Origin: Legionella fallonii LLAP-10 | Lineage (GTDB): Bacteria; Pseudomonadota; Gammaproteobacteria; Legionellales; Legionellaceae | Reading direction: 5' to 3' | DNA length: 64,000 nucleotides | Assembly: GCF_000953135.1 (NCBI RefSeq) | Contig: NZ_LN614827.1 | Span: forward strand, 1,703,001 to 1,767,000 | Part shown: positions 6,351 through 15,952 of the stretch, piece by piece | Layout of the letters: each line of letters starts with the position of its first letter | How positions within the stretch are numbered: the first letter of the stretch is position 1 | Notes under the pieces: model-generated | Seen by the model: only the letters and a program-made list of their open reading frames with translations | What the model was told of the DNA's origin: nothing | Database searches by the model: none | Made by a program: the position numbers and the translations under genes

Positions 6351-8900
6351 TGGCCATTGATGTTTAGGATAACGTATCCGTAACTCTTTACGGATTTCTG
6401 AATAACCATTTTGCCAAAAGCTTTCTAGATCGCTTGTTACCTGCACTGGACGAAAATTCGGCCCTAATAAATGCAGTACAATTGACACACTCTGAAATAA
6501 TATTTTCGGCGTTTCTTCCCATCCAAACACTTCTTGGATGCGTACTCTAAGAAAGGGATGTTCAACCGTTGAATAATGAATGGATATCATGCTACCACTT
6601 GGAACTTTTAACTTATTTGGGAGTTCGGTTTGTAAAATACTACGCAATGTTTCAGATATATTTAGTTCAAAAAAATACACTAAATTTTTTTGCAGTACGA
6701 AGGTCATTTTACTTTCACCCAAACATGCTTGTCTAAATACAGTTAAGCAAAATGATTTTTTTAATGCATCTCCGTCGAAAAGACTTTCCAATTCATCTTG
6801 TATATGAGGGGGTATTAATGCCTTATGGAATCGTAAAAATATAATCTTTTGATACCACTCATGTAAATTTTCATTTTTCTTCAGTGTGCTCGCCCAATTG
6901 TCAGTTAATATATCAGGCAATTTTTCTGCAACGTGTACAGAGGTTGCCAGCGAAAAAATCGGTTCTTCTATAGGTAAATCCCAAAGTGTTTTAAATTCCC
7001 GCTGATAAAATTGCGATTTTTCTGCTTCAAAAATGATGTCTCTTTTCTGTATTATGTTGTCGGAAAAGTATTTGAACAAAAATTCTTTATTTATCCCACT
7101 CGCCTGATTAATCAAAGTTTCAGCCTCGCCGCTTTCTTCAAAACCATTCAATGCAATAAAAAATTCACTCCTTTTCACAAGCGTTCGATCTGATAATTTT
7201 ACACCACGACCACCGACCATTAATGCACGACCAGAGTTCTTACGACGTCGACACAAACGATCACCAAAAGATAACATAAGGAGTAACTGTCTAGCTTCAT
7301 CTTCTTCACGATAAGCAGGGGGCTCTGCTTTTTTTAATTTTTTAGCAAGATCTAGAATCTGCTGATAACTTTGCGCGACAGTTTGTAAAATTGTGAAATG
7401 ACCTTCATGTGAAGAACCATCTTTTAGAAATTTATTCAAAATTTTTAATCGCGCTGCAACATCACATTCAAAATGATCTGCTTGAAAATGATTCGTCATT
7501 TCTTTCCGTAGAATATCGCGCTCTTGTAATAACGCTGCAATTTTTGCAGCCAGATCGATGCAATTATTTTCTATACCTGCAATTAATAGTCTCCCCAAAC
7601 GCAGAGGTAATGGGAAGTCCAAAAGCTGGCGACCTATTGAGGTTAATTCATTGTTATTTTTGATAGCGCCTGTCGCTTGTAAGCTAAAGGTCGCACGTTC
7701 AATGTTGACACGGGGAGGTCTTTCAAACCACGAAAAATTCTGAAAATTCGAGATATGTTGATTAGCTAAAAAAAGCAAACTATCGCTTAAATCTGAACGT
7801 AGAATTTCTGGAATACTTGTTTTCACAAATGAACTTTCATCATGTTGATTCCACATCCTGTAACAAACACCTGGAAATTGTCGGGCAGCTCTACCAGCAC
7901 GCTGAATGGCACTCGCTAAGCTAATTCGCGAAATTTCCAGGCGTGAAAATCCAGTACGTAAATCTTGTTTCATTATTTTTACTAAACCTGAATCTATGAC
8001 GGTATCAACACCGTCTAAAGTAACAGAAGACTCAGCAATATTAGTTGCAAGAATAATTCTTTGCGCTGAAGATTTTTGTAATGCGATACGCTGAGCTTCC
8101 AGAGGAAGACTGCCATGCAGCGTGATCACTTCTATTTTTTTGCTTTCTTTCCAATCAAGTAAGTTTCCTTTAGCGCGTTCAATTTCACGTGTACCCGGTA
8201 AAAATACTAAAATATCTTTATCAGTCTGTCGCTGTGCTTCTTTGATGACTTGAGATAAATGCTCATAAAATTGATATTGAGGTGTTAGTAATTGGGTTGA
8301 TTTTTGATAACGTACCGTTAACTCAAATAATTTTCCAGGCACGGAAATGACAGGACAATTACCCAAATATTCAGCAATTTTTTCTGCTTCGAGTGTCGCT
8401 GACATGACCACAATTTTAATATGATGCCCTAACTCTTGTAATTCACGTATTAATCCTAGTGTTAAATCAACGTATAAGGATCTTTCATGAAACTCGTCTA
8501 GAATCACAATGTCTACATCCTCTAACTCAGGATGATAAATCATGTGTCGGGCCAGCAAAGCTTCCGTCATGTAAATTAATCTGGTTTTATGCGATGTTTT
8601 ATTGACAAAACGGACTTGATAACCAACCTCCTCACCGACTAGCCAATTATTTTCTTCTGCAACACGATGAGCAGCAGCAATCGACGCCATTCTTCGAGGT
8701 TCTAGCACTAATATTTTCCCGGCTACAACAGAAAGCAATTCCGGAGGCAATCGAGTTGTCTTGCCAGCACCAGGTGCGGCTGTTATTACTAAATTAGTAT
8801 GAGATGTTACCTTCTGTAAAATATCATCTATAAAATCATCTATTGGTAAATGAGTTGAGCCTGCTTTTAAAATGATTGTACCCTCAGTTGAAATTTTCAA
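6300..8900 (-). CDS. hrpB: ATP-dependent helicase HrpB
   Basis: A DExH-box RNA-helicase-like ATPase of the HrpA/HrpB group, 866 residues against roughly 810-820 for E. coli HrpB. Walker A is APGAGKTTRLPPELL (about residue 43), motif II is DEFHERS, motif III SATL, and motif VI QRAGRAARQFPG. The helicase core is followed by the HA2-type helical region and an HrpB-specific C-terminal domain ending LRIRYPKHQWPLNPADG. No ATG exists upstream of the Walker A in frame; the upstream in-frame stop leaves a TTG at 8900 as the likely start. The cellular role of HrpB is poorly defined. It is a core gene embedded in accessory DNA. Confidence 0.93.
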   Translation of the reverse strand: MKISTEGTIILKAGSTHLPIDDFIDDILQKVTSHTNLVITAAPGAGKTTRLPPELLSVVAGKILVLEPRRMASIAAAHRVAEENNWLVGEEVGYQVRFVNKTSHKTRLIYMTEALLARHMIYHPELEDVDIVILDEFHERSLYVDLTLGLIRELQELGHHIKIVVMSATLEAEKIAEYLGNCPVISVPGKLFELTVRYQKSTQLLTPQYQFYEHLSQVIKEAQRQTDKDILVFLPGTREIERAKGNLLDWKESKKIEVITLHGSLPLEAQRIALQKSSAQRIILATNIAESSVTLDGVDTVIDSGLVKIMKQDLRTGFSRLEISRISLASAIQRAGRAARQFPGVCYRMWNQHDESSFVKTSIPEILRSDLSDSLLFLANQHISNFQNFSWFERPPRVNIERATFSLQATGAIKNNNELTSIGRQLLDFPLPLRLGRLLIAGIENNCIDLAAKIAALLQERDILRKEMTNHFQADHFECDVAARLKILNKFLKDGSSHEGHFTILQTVAQSYQQILDLAKKLKKAEPPAYREEDEARQLLLMLSFGDRLCRRRKNSGRALMVGGRGVKLSDRTLVKRSEFFIALNGFEESGEAETLINQASGINKEFLFKYFSDNIIQKRDIIFEAEKSQFYQREFKTLWDLPIEEPIFSLATSVHVAEKLPDILTDNWASTLKKNENLHEWYQKIIFLRFHKALIPPHIQDELESLFDGDALKKSFCLTVFRQACLGESKMTFVLQKNLVYFFELNISETLRSILQTELPNKLKVPSGSMISIHYSTVEHPFLRVRIQEVFGWEETPKILFQSVSIVLHLLGPNFRPVQVTSDLESFWQNGYSEIRKELRIRYPKHQWPLNPADGIAHAKGSRRK

Positions 8901-9235
8901 ATAACCATTTGAACTTGTAATTTAATGAAAATGAACATTTCTATAAATTGACTTCTGGCCTGGATTCTATTAAAAAAGGGGGCTGATTGAAATTTAATCA
9001 ATAGCAATTTAAGAACCGTAGATTTATCTTATTCTTAATATTCTAGGAACGTTCAATTATCGAGCGCCAAGTTTCTGTTGAAATTATAATTATTGGTCTT
9101 TAGATACTTTTGTTAGAACCCCTCTTTATCCGTTATTGGAGTGACAAAAGAAATAAAAGCCCTTTCTTCTCTTCATCACATCAATGAACTGGTCTTGATT
9201 TTGAAGTTCGAGTTCCCATATATACAAAATGGTCA
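8901..9235. other. gap between hrpB and the second recombinase, nothing seen
   Basis: This stretch of 335 bases shows no open frame with coding character, no strong hairpin with a T-run and no recognised repeat. It should hold the hrpB promoter on the minus strand near 8910-8990. A short plus-strand stretch near 9120-9230 is open but has no start or ribosome site. Confidence 0.4.
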
Positions 9236-9871
9236 TTACTTATCTTTATCTATAATAATACTTGTTGGAGGTTTATACCTAGCTCTATAATTATCAGCAG
9301 AAATAGATACACCTCTCAATTTCAAATATTTGTAAAACGTCGCTTTGCTTAAATCAAGTTGCATGCAAATCTCAGCAACACTAAGCTTTCCTTCCTTGTA
9401 AAGTAACTCTGATGAGTGCGCCTTTCCTTGAGCAGACTTTGATAGACCAGCCGGACGCCCTCCCTTTTTTCCTCGCAATCTTGCTGCTTCTAATCCTGCA
9501 AGTGTCCGCTCTCTTATCAGTTCTCGTTCAAATTCCGCAAGAGAACCAAATATATTGAATATTAATCGTCCTTGCGCAGTGGTTGTATCTATCGGGTCAT
9601 TCAGACTTTTAAGACCCACTCCTTTTTCCAGAAGATTATTTACTAATGTAATTAAATCTTTAAAAGATCGCCCTAGCCGATCTAATTTCCATATGACTAA
9701 AACGTCATCTTTTCTAATATCCTGAATTAATTCATCCAAAGCCGGTCGGTTTATTGCAGAACCACTAATTTGATCTTGATAAATTTTCTCACATCCAGCT
9801 TTCTTCAAAGCATCAATTTGTAAATTTAAATTTTGGTTGGTGGTTGAAATTCGAGCATAGCCAATTAACAT
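9236..9871 (-). CDS. serine recombinase, resolvase/invertase family (second copy)
   Basis: A 211-residue small serine recombinase with Ser9 in YARISTTNQ, active-site arginines in LVIWKLDRLGRSFKDL, and the E-helix EFERELIRERTLAGLEAARL. The helix-turn-helix is LSVAEICMQLDLSKATFYKYL, followed by an extra 25-residue basic tail not present in the first recombinase. The two copies share the domain plan but differ through most of their length, so they are separate acquisitions rather than a recent duplication. The upstream region (9872-10082) is AT-rich without a clear crossover site. Confidence 0.9.
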   Translation of the reverse strand: MLIGYARISTTNQNLNLQIDALKKAGCEKIYQDQISGSAINRPALDELIQDIRKDDVLVIWKLDRLGRSFKDLITLVNNLLEKGVGLKSLNDPIDTTTAQGRLIFNIFGSLAEFERELIRERTLAGLEAARLRGKKGGRPAGLSKSAQGKAHSSELLYKEGKLSVAEICMQLDLSKATFYKYLKLRGVSISADNYRARYKPPTSIIIDKDK

Positions 9872-10082
9872 AGAGGATTTAGTTCAATATAAGGTTATAT
9901 GTAGTCTAAATTAAACATTATATAAATGAAACAGTTTTTTAAACCGAGATGTGATAATGAAATTAAAAATATATACAAATATTGAATGGTTCAATTATAC
10001 GGTGGTTTGTTTAAACTCTACAATCTTATTGCTTTATTCTTGCAGATTGCAATAATTTTAAACTATTCCTCGGTCGTATTAT

Positions 10083-10346
10083 ATGAAAACACTGTTTAAT
10101 AAATTTGCCGTAGATTTTTTCGAAAAGGCATCTAATGGGCAATGTTTGTCAGCACTTGTATTTTTTGATGATGAAATTAGCAATCACATTGATCATAGAC
10201 TTTTTGATAACTACGTTGATTCCTGGTTTACCATATTGATCCATGAATATGAACGACTCCCTGAACAGGTTAAAAAGCTTATTGATTTTGAGATTGACGA
10301 TATTGACATATTTGCATGCCCATCTTCCGAAAATCATCTTAATTAA
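10083..10346 (+). CDS. hypothetical small acidic protein, 87 aa
   Basis: An 87-residue frame beginning MKTLFNKFAVDFFEKASNG and rich in Asp, Glu and aromatic residues. It is predicted to be helical and soluble, with no signal peptide or membrane segment. No strong ribosome site is visible before the ATG. It lies alone between a recombinase and an insertion-element remnant. The protein looks plausible in composition but I recognise no family, and it may be a fragment. Confidence 0.4.
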   Translation: MKTLFNKFAVDFFEKASNGQCLSALVFFDDEISNHIDHRLFDNYVDSWFTILIHEYERLPEQVKKLIDFEIDDIDIFACPSSENHLN

Positions 10347-10451
10347 ACTCTTTTGAAATTGTTTGCTAATAGCTGGAGTCAATTGTTTCCATGATCATGC
10401 ATGACCACTGATCGAAAGAATTGGACAAAGTAGGAGATGTCATTTTTCTTT

Positions 10452-10724
10452 AGATCGTGCTGTGAAGTGTAATTTCAAGGCCTATTTTGATGCTTTTTTT
10501 AAATAAAATCAATCTAATCAATTAGATAAGATCATAATCAAAGGAGATTTTTCTTGTGTTATTTCAGAACATATTAAAATCACTCAGTTTTTACAATATT
10601 GCTTAATGAAATAGAATGAATCAATAGACAAAAATTTTTTTCCTTGACACAAGCCCATAACCAGCTACTTGCTTGGATCAAGCAACAAAAGAATGGCTGA
10701 TTTTGGCACTTCACAGCACGATCT
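10452..10724. mobile_element. MITE-like or IS-remnant element with 18-bp perfect terminal inverted repeats
   Basis: AGATCGTGCTGTGAAGTG at 10452-10469 reappears exactly as its reverse complement at 10707-10724, defining a 273-base element. The inside has no intact transposase; a degenerate minus-strand stretch (10580-10700) reads through several stops. The right end touches the stop codon of the sseB-like gene. A non-autonomous element or the shell of a deleted insertion sequence both fit. Confidence 0.6.
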
Positions 10725-11468
10725 TTAGTCCCTGGCCCTATAAAAAGGCTCAATTTCCAAAAAGTACTTGTAAAACTGTTCTGACCGGGATAAATCAATA
10801 AAATCTACAATCATGCCAGCAGGTAATATACTGTTTATCCTGTTGGATGCATTATGAAATAGTTCCTTCAAGTTTCCATTTCCTTTAACAGCAACGATGA
10901 GATGTGGGCCAACAGGGGCGCCTTCGTCAATGATTTGCGCAATATAACCCTCAAAAACATTCTCAAATTGGCTAAAGCAATTTTTTAACAGCTCTATCAA
11001 TTGAGTTGGTTCAACTGCGGGTTGCCCAATAAATATCCTGGTTCCTGCCGCAACAACATGTTCTCTTATCCCGTCAAATAAACTTCCATCCAATAATGCT
11101 ACAAGCTCCTTCGTTGTAAATTCTTTACTGTATTCACTACCCGGATTTAATATGCAGGGTGCGCATTTAATGGCATTTAAAAAATCCTGCATGTTTATTC
11201 TGGCATAAGTAGCGGCATTTTTAGTAAAGTGAAGAAGATATTCGGGTGAGGAGAAAATAGGGAACAATTCCTCATTTTTTTGATTTTTAACGCAAATAAG
11301 CGAAAGGGTAGCGCCATTGGATGTGTCTATCTGACCCTCATTAACCTCGGGATTCTGGTTGATCAGATAGATGTCTGATGTTAATAAACAACTATAAAAA
11401 TCTTTGCGCTTATCCGGATTATTAGCTGCCAATTGTAAAGCGTGGCTTAATTTATCTTCGGTGTTCAT
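10725..11468 (-). CDS. SseB-like protein
   Basis: A 247-residue cytoplasmic protein related to SseB (enhanced serine sensitivity), close to the E. coli length of about 260. The N-terminal SseB domain includes FYSCLLTSDIYLI, ELFPIFSSPEYLLHF and MQDFLNAIKCAPCILNPGSE. The C-terminal domain begins near IFIGQPAVEPTQLIELLKNC and ends with IDLSRSEQFYKYFLEIEPFY. The start ATG has AAGGAA about 8 bases upstream. The stop lies directly against the terminal repeat of the 273-base element, so the final residues (RARD) may derive from the insertion. The exact function of the family is unclear. Confidence 0.8.
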   Translation of the reverse strand: MNTEDKLSHALQLAANNPDKRKDFYSCLLTSDIYLINQNPEVNEGQIDTSNGATLSLICVKNQKNEELFPIFSSPEYLLHFTKNAATYARINMQDFLNAIKCAPCILNPGSEYSKEFTTKELVALLDGSLFDGIREHVVAAGTRIFIGQPAVEPTQLIELLKNCFSQFENVFEGYIAQIIDEGAPVGPHLIVAVKGNGNLKELFHNASNRINSILPAGMIVDFIDLSRSEQFYKYFLEIEPFYRARD

Positions 11469-11802
11469 TATATCGTGTTCCTTATTTTATCAGAAACCAT
11501 ATCTCTTCAATCAATAGTTGATATTTTTTGTTTACGCGTACTCTCTCATATTAGACCACTGCAGGTAACTAATCATTATTATCCATCACAAATTTATGAC
11601 TTTTCTTTTATATAGATCCATAAAATTTTATACGTATCTTGGACTGTATCCATTATTTATGATAAATAAGGTACGTTATCTACCCCAAACATTATCATAT
11701 CTGCCCAACACCATAAATACCCTCTGCCCTCTTAAATTGTTCTGGGATAATAACTCAGCTCACTTTATAATAGCGCATCAGGCTATAACCCCGGATTTAA
11801 TA

Positions 11803-12264
11803 ATGAACATCAGTCAATTAGACGTAGAAGATAAAATAATCGAAATCAGAAACAAACATGTCATTATTGATAGTGATATCGCTCAGTTATATGGCGTAGA
11901 AACTAAAAGAATTAACGAAGCCGTAAGCAGAAATCCAGGAAAATTTCCTGAAGGTTATTTGGTTGAACTTACTGAACAAGAAAAACAGGAGGTAGTCGCA
12001 AATTGCGACCACCTAACTTCTCTAAAGTTTTCACCCAATTTACCTAAGGCGTTCACTGAAAAAGGCCTTTATATGCTGGCTACTATATTAAAAAGCCCAA
12101 AGGCAACGGAAACCACTTTAGCCATTATTGAAACATTTACCAAAGTAAGAGAAATATCGCGCACCATTAAAGCAATACCTCAAACACCTCAAAACTCACC
12201 AAAGTACCAAGAACTCATGCAAAAATTGAGCAGGGCTTATGGTAGCTTAATCGGGCAAAATTAA
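11803..12264 (+). CDS. ORF6N-domain protein
   Basis: A 153-residue protein with an N-terminal ORF6N domain, a DNA-binding module common in phages and accessory DNA. Signature stretches are IIEIRNKHVIIDSDIAQLYG, VETKRINEAVSRNPGKFP and AFTEKGLYMLATILKSPKA. The frame is open back to an ATG at 11596, but the added 69 residues do not resemble the family and the domain normally begins within 15 residues of the start, so I chose the ATG at 11803. Neither start has a good ribosome site. The C-terminal 40 residues are helical. It is likely a regulator or a prophage relic. Confidence 0.75.
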   Translation: MNISQLDVEDKIIEIRNKHVIIDSDIAQLYGVETKRINEAVSRNPGKFPEGYLVELTEQEKQEVVANCDHLTSLKFSPNLPKAFTEKGLYMLATILKSPKATETTLAIIETFTKVREISRTIKAIPQTPQNSPKYQELMQKLSRAYGSLIGQN

Positions 12265-12687
12265 ATGGAAACGGTACTAGTTAAAAATCGATTTATTGAC
12301 TACAAACCAGACTGGTGAAGGGTTGTAAGGATGCTCTGGGAAATTTCGTACTTTCCCACGAAGAACCCCAAATATGGGCATAAGATAAAAATATGCCCTT
12401 TTGAAAAAGTTTAGTATTCCATAGCCATCAGGTTAAGGGGTTTTCCTCGTCCATTCTCGAACCGTTCGTGCTGAGGAAGCGCTTTAGTGCTGTCTCGAAG
12501 ACTTGCGCTGGTCTTGGTGGCGTAGAAAGGCTTCGAGACAGAGTGTATCTTCACAGCTTGAGCAAAATTTTATTACTCATTCAGTTCTTCTAATGAGCAA
12601 GAATTTCTTTACCTGCCGGCTATGGGTTGTAACCCCAATAACCATTGGACCAATATAGACCCAGCCTACTTTAATTGACGCGCTACA
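12265..12687. other. gap holding an interspersed repeat with an 11-bp inverted pair
   Basis: There is no gene in these 420 bases. The segment 12445-12545 reads like an interspersed repeat. CTGTCTCGAAG at 12490-12500 is mirrored by CTTCGAGACAG at 12531-12541, around a 30-base G-rich loop, and is preceded by TTCGTGCTGAGGAAGCGC. The composition is GC-richer than the flanks. The rest, including the 100 bases after the ORF6N gene, shows nothing clear. Confidence 0.45.
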
Positions 12688-14901
12688 TTAGGGTGTACAT
12701 GCGGTAACAGTTACACCGCCAGGTATGTTTGCAGGATTGTATATAGAAAGATTATTATCTATATCAGCTTGATTATTGGAGTAAGTATTTCCAGAAACAC
12801 AGGCCTGAGCCAGATCCATTGTAGTTGGAGTGCCTGCAGAGCCCCCCACTAAAATAGCGCCGCCCCTGTCCTCCTCAGCTGGAGGGGTTCTTAGTGCAGT
12901 ATTTTCTGTAAAAACATTATTGAAAATCTGCGCATTTCCAGAAAACTCAACTGCAATAGCACCACCTCCTGGAGCCATCGTCGTCACTGTAGAACTACCA
13001 CCACTAAAGAAGATGGCCACAGAATTAAAAAATGATAAAGGCGATGAGATGTTACCAGGTACTCCAGAAATGGTATTACTGGCAAAATTGCTACCGAAAA
13101 TTTGTGCTGTTGGTCTTAAAGGAGAAGCAAACACTGCATTTCCATAATTAGACGCAAAAATTGCCCCTCCTTCCAGTTGAGCATTATTATTTGAAAACGT
13201 AGAGTTGCTAACACTCGTAGGTATAGAATCTAAATAAATTGCTCCACCAACACCACCGGTATTACTGATAAAAGTAGAATTGCTAATAGTGGCTTGTGTT
13301 CCTGTATTGGGAAGAATTCCAAAAACATTCACACCACCTCCGCCAAATGCAGCACCAACATTACCAGTGAATTGAGAGTTCGAAATAGTTAAAAAATAAG
13401 ACGTTCCATCATCAAAAGGAGTATGAAAGAAAATGGCGCCACCACCAAAACCCGTTAAAGTGGTAGAGTTTTGCGTAAAATTTGAGTTAGATACTGATAA
13501 ATTGGTATTAATAATACCCAATGCACCACCACTTGCATCTGGAACAGGGCCATTGATAACATTACTATTAAAATTACTTGATTCAATGATAACATCTCCA
13601 CCATCTTTGCTACGCAGCCCGCCACCATTACGAAATGCAATATTTTGCTCAAATTGACTTGAGGTAATAATATAACCGGCATCAATCAAATTTTCTAAGG
13701 CACCACCACTCCCTCCTGGAAATAGTGCTGAATTACTAATAAATATGGACGTATCTATCATAATTAAGGTGTCTGTATCTATTGCCGCTATAGCCCCGCC
13801 TCCGGAGGCTAAAACAAGAAACTCTCCATTGAGAATCTCCGACACGAAAGCATTAGCTCCATCACTTGTATTTTGTTCAAAGACAGTTTGACTGAGTGCA
13901 AGCGTTGAGCCATAACGTGCCAAAAGCCCTCCACCTGCAGCATGCTCATAGCTTAAACTTTCGAGCACATTATGAAGACCTAGAACGCCGCTATCAGGTC
14001 CATTTGCATAGCCACCTCTGATGATCAAGCTATCAAGAGTCACGTTTTTGACTCCCGCACCAGGAGGAACATCACTTCCGGCCATAAGGACATGCCAAAC
14101 TTGATTATTGTTGCCACTAGGAACATAGGGGGCAAGACAAGAAGAGGCCATATCACCACATAAAATAGTAGGGTGTAATTGTCCATTCCTTTGGTCACGA
14201 TTATTTTCCGTACCAGTAAATCCTCCATATATAGCGGTATTACTTGGTAGATTAAATGTTGCTAGTTTAGGGGTGTTGATACCATACGCCCCTCCAATCA
14301 CTCCTTGCGGTGAGTACACTTGGGAGGGTTTATACACCCCTTGCGCCACCCAGATTTCAATAAGGCCTGGAGTTGCTCCAGCTGCTTGTAATGCGGATTC
14401 TAGATTATTAAATGCATTGCCCCAACTACTGCCATTACCATTTGCAGACTTGCTGCCATTGACATAAAATATCGTTGCCTTAGCTATGGTAATATCCAAG
14501 ATATCTGTATCGCTTGGTTGATAACACTGAAGGCCATTTCCATTAGAGCAGACTTGAGGCCCTCCTTTCACGTTTCCCCGTAAACCAGATCCGCTAACCA
14601 CCAAAGTTAAAGTACAATATTGTTTATATCCTAGTCTAAAAGAGCTGCCGCAATTCCCAGCGCCTTGGGTCACTTGCTCAATACCTTTAATAGGACTCAT
14701 GGTCAACGTATGTGTTCTTTTTGATTGATTAGTTACAACATATTTCACTACAGCAGTTCGTTCTGCAGTTATTGATATATTGGGGGGAAAATTTGTATCC
14801 GAAGTAAATGTCCAAAGAGGAGTCCCCGCATGAGCCACAGTGATAAGACAGCAGGCACCTAAACCAAATCCTAATTGATGGATTAATTGTGCTAATTTCA
14901 T
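12688..14901 (-). CDS. secreted right-handed beta-helix (Pmp-like) protein
   Basis: A 737-residue exported protein. The signal peptide is about 25 residues (hydrophobic LGFGLGACCLITVAHA). Residues 30-140 form a module with paired cysteines (GNCGSS, YCTLTLVVSG, VCSNGNGLQCY) that is also found in the protein at 23795-25477. From about residue 145 (FYVNGSKSANGNGSSWGNAF) a parallel beta-helix follows, with IYGGFTGTENNRDQRNG and many GGAI/GGGA plus (F/S)xxN repeats, as in chlamydial polymorphic membrane proteins. No beta-barrel autotransporter domain is seen at the C-terminus, which ends CVSGNTYSNNQADID. It is probably a type II-secreted or surface protein. Confidence 0.8.
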   Translation of the reverse strand: MKLAQLIHQLGFGLGACCLITVAHAGTPLWTFTSDTNFPPNISITAERTAVVKYVVTNQSKRTHTLTMSPIKGIEQVTQGAGNCGSSFRLGYKQYCTLTLVVSGSGLRGNVKGGPQVCSNGNGLQCYQPSDTDILDITIAKATIFYVNGSKSANGNGSSWGNAFNNLESALQAAGATPGLIEIWVAQGVYKPSQVYSPQGVIGGAYGINTPKLATFNLPSNTAIYGGFTGTENNRDQRNGQLHPTILCGDMASSCLAPYVPSGNNNQVWHVLMAGSDVPPGAGVKNVTLDSLIIRGGYANGPDSGVLGLHNVLESLSYEHAAGGGLLARYGSTLALSQTVFEQNTSDGANAFVSEILNGEFLVLASGGGAIAAIDTDTLIMIDTSIFISNSALFPGGSGGALENLIDAGYIITSSQFEQNIAFRNGGGLRSKDGGDVIIESSNFNSNVINGPVPDASGGALGIINTNLSVSNSNFTQNSTTLTGFGGGAIFFHTPFDDGTSYFLTISNSQFTGNVGAAFGGGGVNVFGILPNTGTQATISNSTFISNTGGVGGAIYLDSIPTSVSNSTFSNNNAQLEGGAIFASNYGNAVFASPLRPTAQIFGSNFASNTISGVPGNISSPLSFFNSVAIFFSGGSSTVTTMAPGGGAIAVEFSGNAQIFNNVFTENTALRTPPAEEDRGGAILVGGSAGTPTTMDLAQACVSGNTYSNNQADIDNNLSIYNPANIPGGVTVTACTP

Positions 14902-15282
14902 ATGATATCCTTATATCGTATCGCTGAAGTTAAGTGCGCAGTAATAGCTCCACCCTAAAAATAGAGCATTTTGCAAGTCTAAGTGTTCACCTCATATCAC
15001 CGAAGACATATTTGTCCCATATTGAACTAAAAACGTCCTGAAAAATGCTCACTTACGGATGTGTCAACTTTGGCCATTTTCGAATTGCCGACGAAGGCCT
15101 GCATCCATAAAATGTTTAAAATTAAATAGAGATCGACTTTCGCCAGTAATTCGTCTAAAAATAATAACTAACGTAAGATCGAGATAAAAGGCATGAAAAT
15201 ACGTTTTTTCGTTCAACTTATGCTCAAATCTAACATTCCGCCAAGATCCAAACATTAAGCTGAACAAAGTTTAATTTAATTG
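14902..15282. other. gap with a palindromic repeat copy
   Basis: This intergenic stretch separates two minus-strand genes. It should hold the promoter of the beta-helix gene at its left end and the 3' region of hpt at its right. The middle is the interspersed repeat listed next. A frame of about 67 codons over it is an artefact of the repeat. Nothing else was recognised. Confidence 0.4.
15061..15160 (+). repeat. interspersed palindromic repeat, copy 1
   Basis: This is a copy of a roughly 100-base family. The left arm reads GTGTCAACTTTGGCC followed by ATTTTCGAATTGCCGACG, the middle CATCCATAAAATG, and the right arm GACTTTCGCCAGTAATTCGTC. The two arms are imperfect reverse complements. Related copies are at 27141-27193, 30500-30610, 36962-37070 and 48351-48448. 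Confidence 0.75.
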
Positions 15283-15843
15283 CTACTCATGATCGGGATG
15301 AACAACAAAAATTCCTGGGGCATTACGCAAATATTCATTGTAATCCATTCCATAACCAAAGATGTAATGGTCTTCTACCTCTAATCCGACAAAATCAGCC
15401 TGTTGGAGACCATTAGGCACTCTTTTTCTATATTTATCTACTAATACAGCACTATATACTTCCGCAGCCCCCATAGCTTTAATTTCAGCAATAATAGCCG
15501 CAAGTGTTACACCACCATCTAGAATGTCATCAACTACTAAGACGGTTCTATCAGTCAAATTTGTCGTTGGTTTAACCTTCCATAAAATTTCCCCGCCAGT
15601 AATATCACCTCTATATCGAGTAGCATGAACATAATCTACTTCTAAGGGGAAATCTAAGCGTGGTAACAAATTACCTAATGGGACTAATCCACCAATCATG
15701 ACACAAATAATTACAGGGTTCTTATCCTGCAATTCCTCATGAATTTTAATAGCCATTCTATCTAAAGCGGCCTCCACCTCATTAGTGGTAAATAGGCAAG
15801 TAGACTGATCATATACTGCCTTTATTTTATCGGGGATAGTCAT
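15283..15843 (-). CDS. hpt: hypoxanthine/guanine phosphoribosyltransferase
   Basis: A purine salvage enzyme that joins hypoxanthine or guanine to PRPP, giving IMP or GMP. The protein is 186 residues, close to the usual 180. The PRPP-binding loop is [18 protein letters not shown] (about residues 100-117). The substrate-side loop [16 protein letters not shown] lies near residue 49 and the Mg/base-binding end [18 protein letters not shown] near the C-terminus. It stands alone on the minus strand, 110 bases from the DUF1820 gene. The start has no strong ribosome site (TTTCAAGGAAAATTAAATG has AAGGA nine bases away). Confidence 0.92.
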   Translation of the reverse strand: MTIPDKIKAVYDQSTCLFTTNEVEAALDRMAIKIHEELQDKNPVIICVMIGGLVPLGNLLPRLDFPLEVDYVHATRYRGDITGGEILWKVKPTTNLTDRTVLVVDDILDGGVTLAAIIAEIKAMGAAEVYSAVLVDKYRKRVPNGLQQADFVGLEVEDHYIFGYGMDYNEYLRNAPGIFVVHPDHE

Positions 15844-15952
15844 TTAATTTTCCTTGAAACGTGATGCTAATCTCATAGATTATTTTTAAAATAAAATTCC
15901 ACACCTTTTGATAAGATGTAGCTGCGAGACTAAAAGTTTTATAATCAATCTA

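Noticed and set aside
9872-10082. Resolvase crossover site upstream of the second recombinase
   Set aside because: The AT-rich stretch has no paired inverted 10-12-mers at regular spacing.
11596-11802. 69-residue N-terminal extension of the ORF6N protein
   Set aside because: The extension does not resemble the family, and the domain normally begins close to the start.
12830-13657. Plus-strand frames of 74-105 codons opposite the beta-helix gene
   Set aside because: They mirror the Gly/Asn-rich repeats as Pro/Ala-rich text, a typical antisense artefact.
15064-15267. Minus-strand frame of 67 codons near hpt
   Set aside because: It lies over a copy of the palindromic repeat, and similar chance frames appear over other copies.
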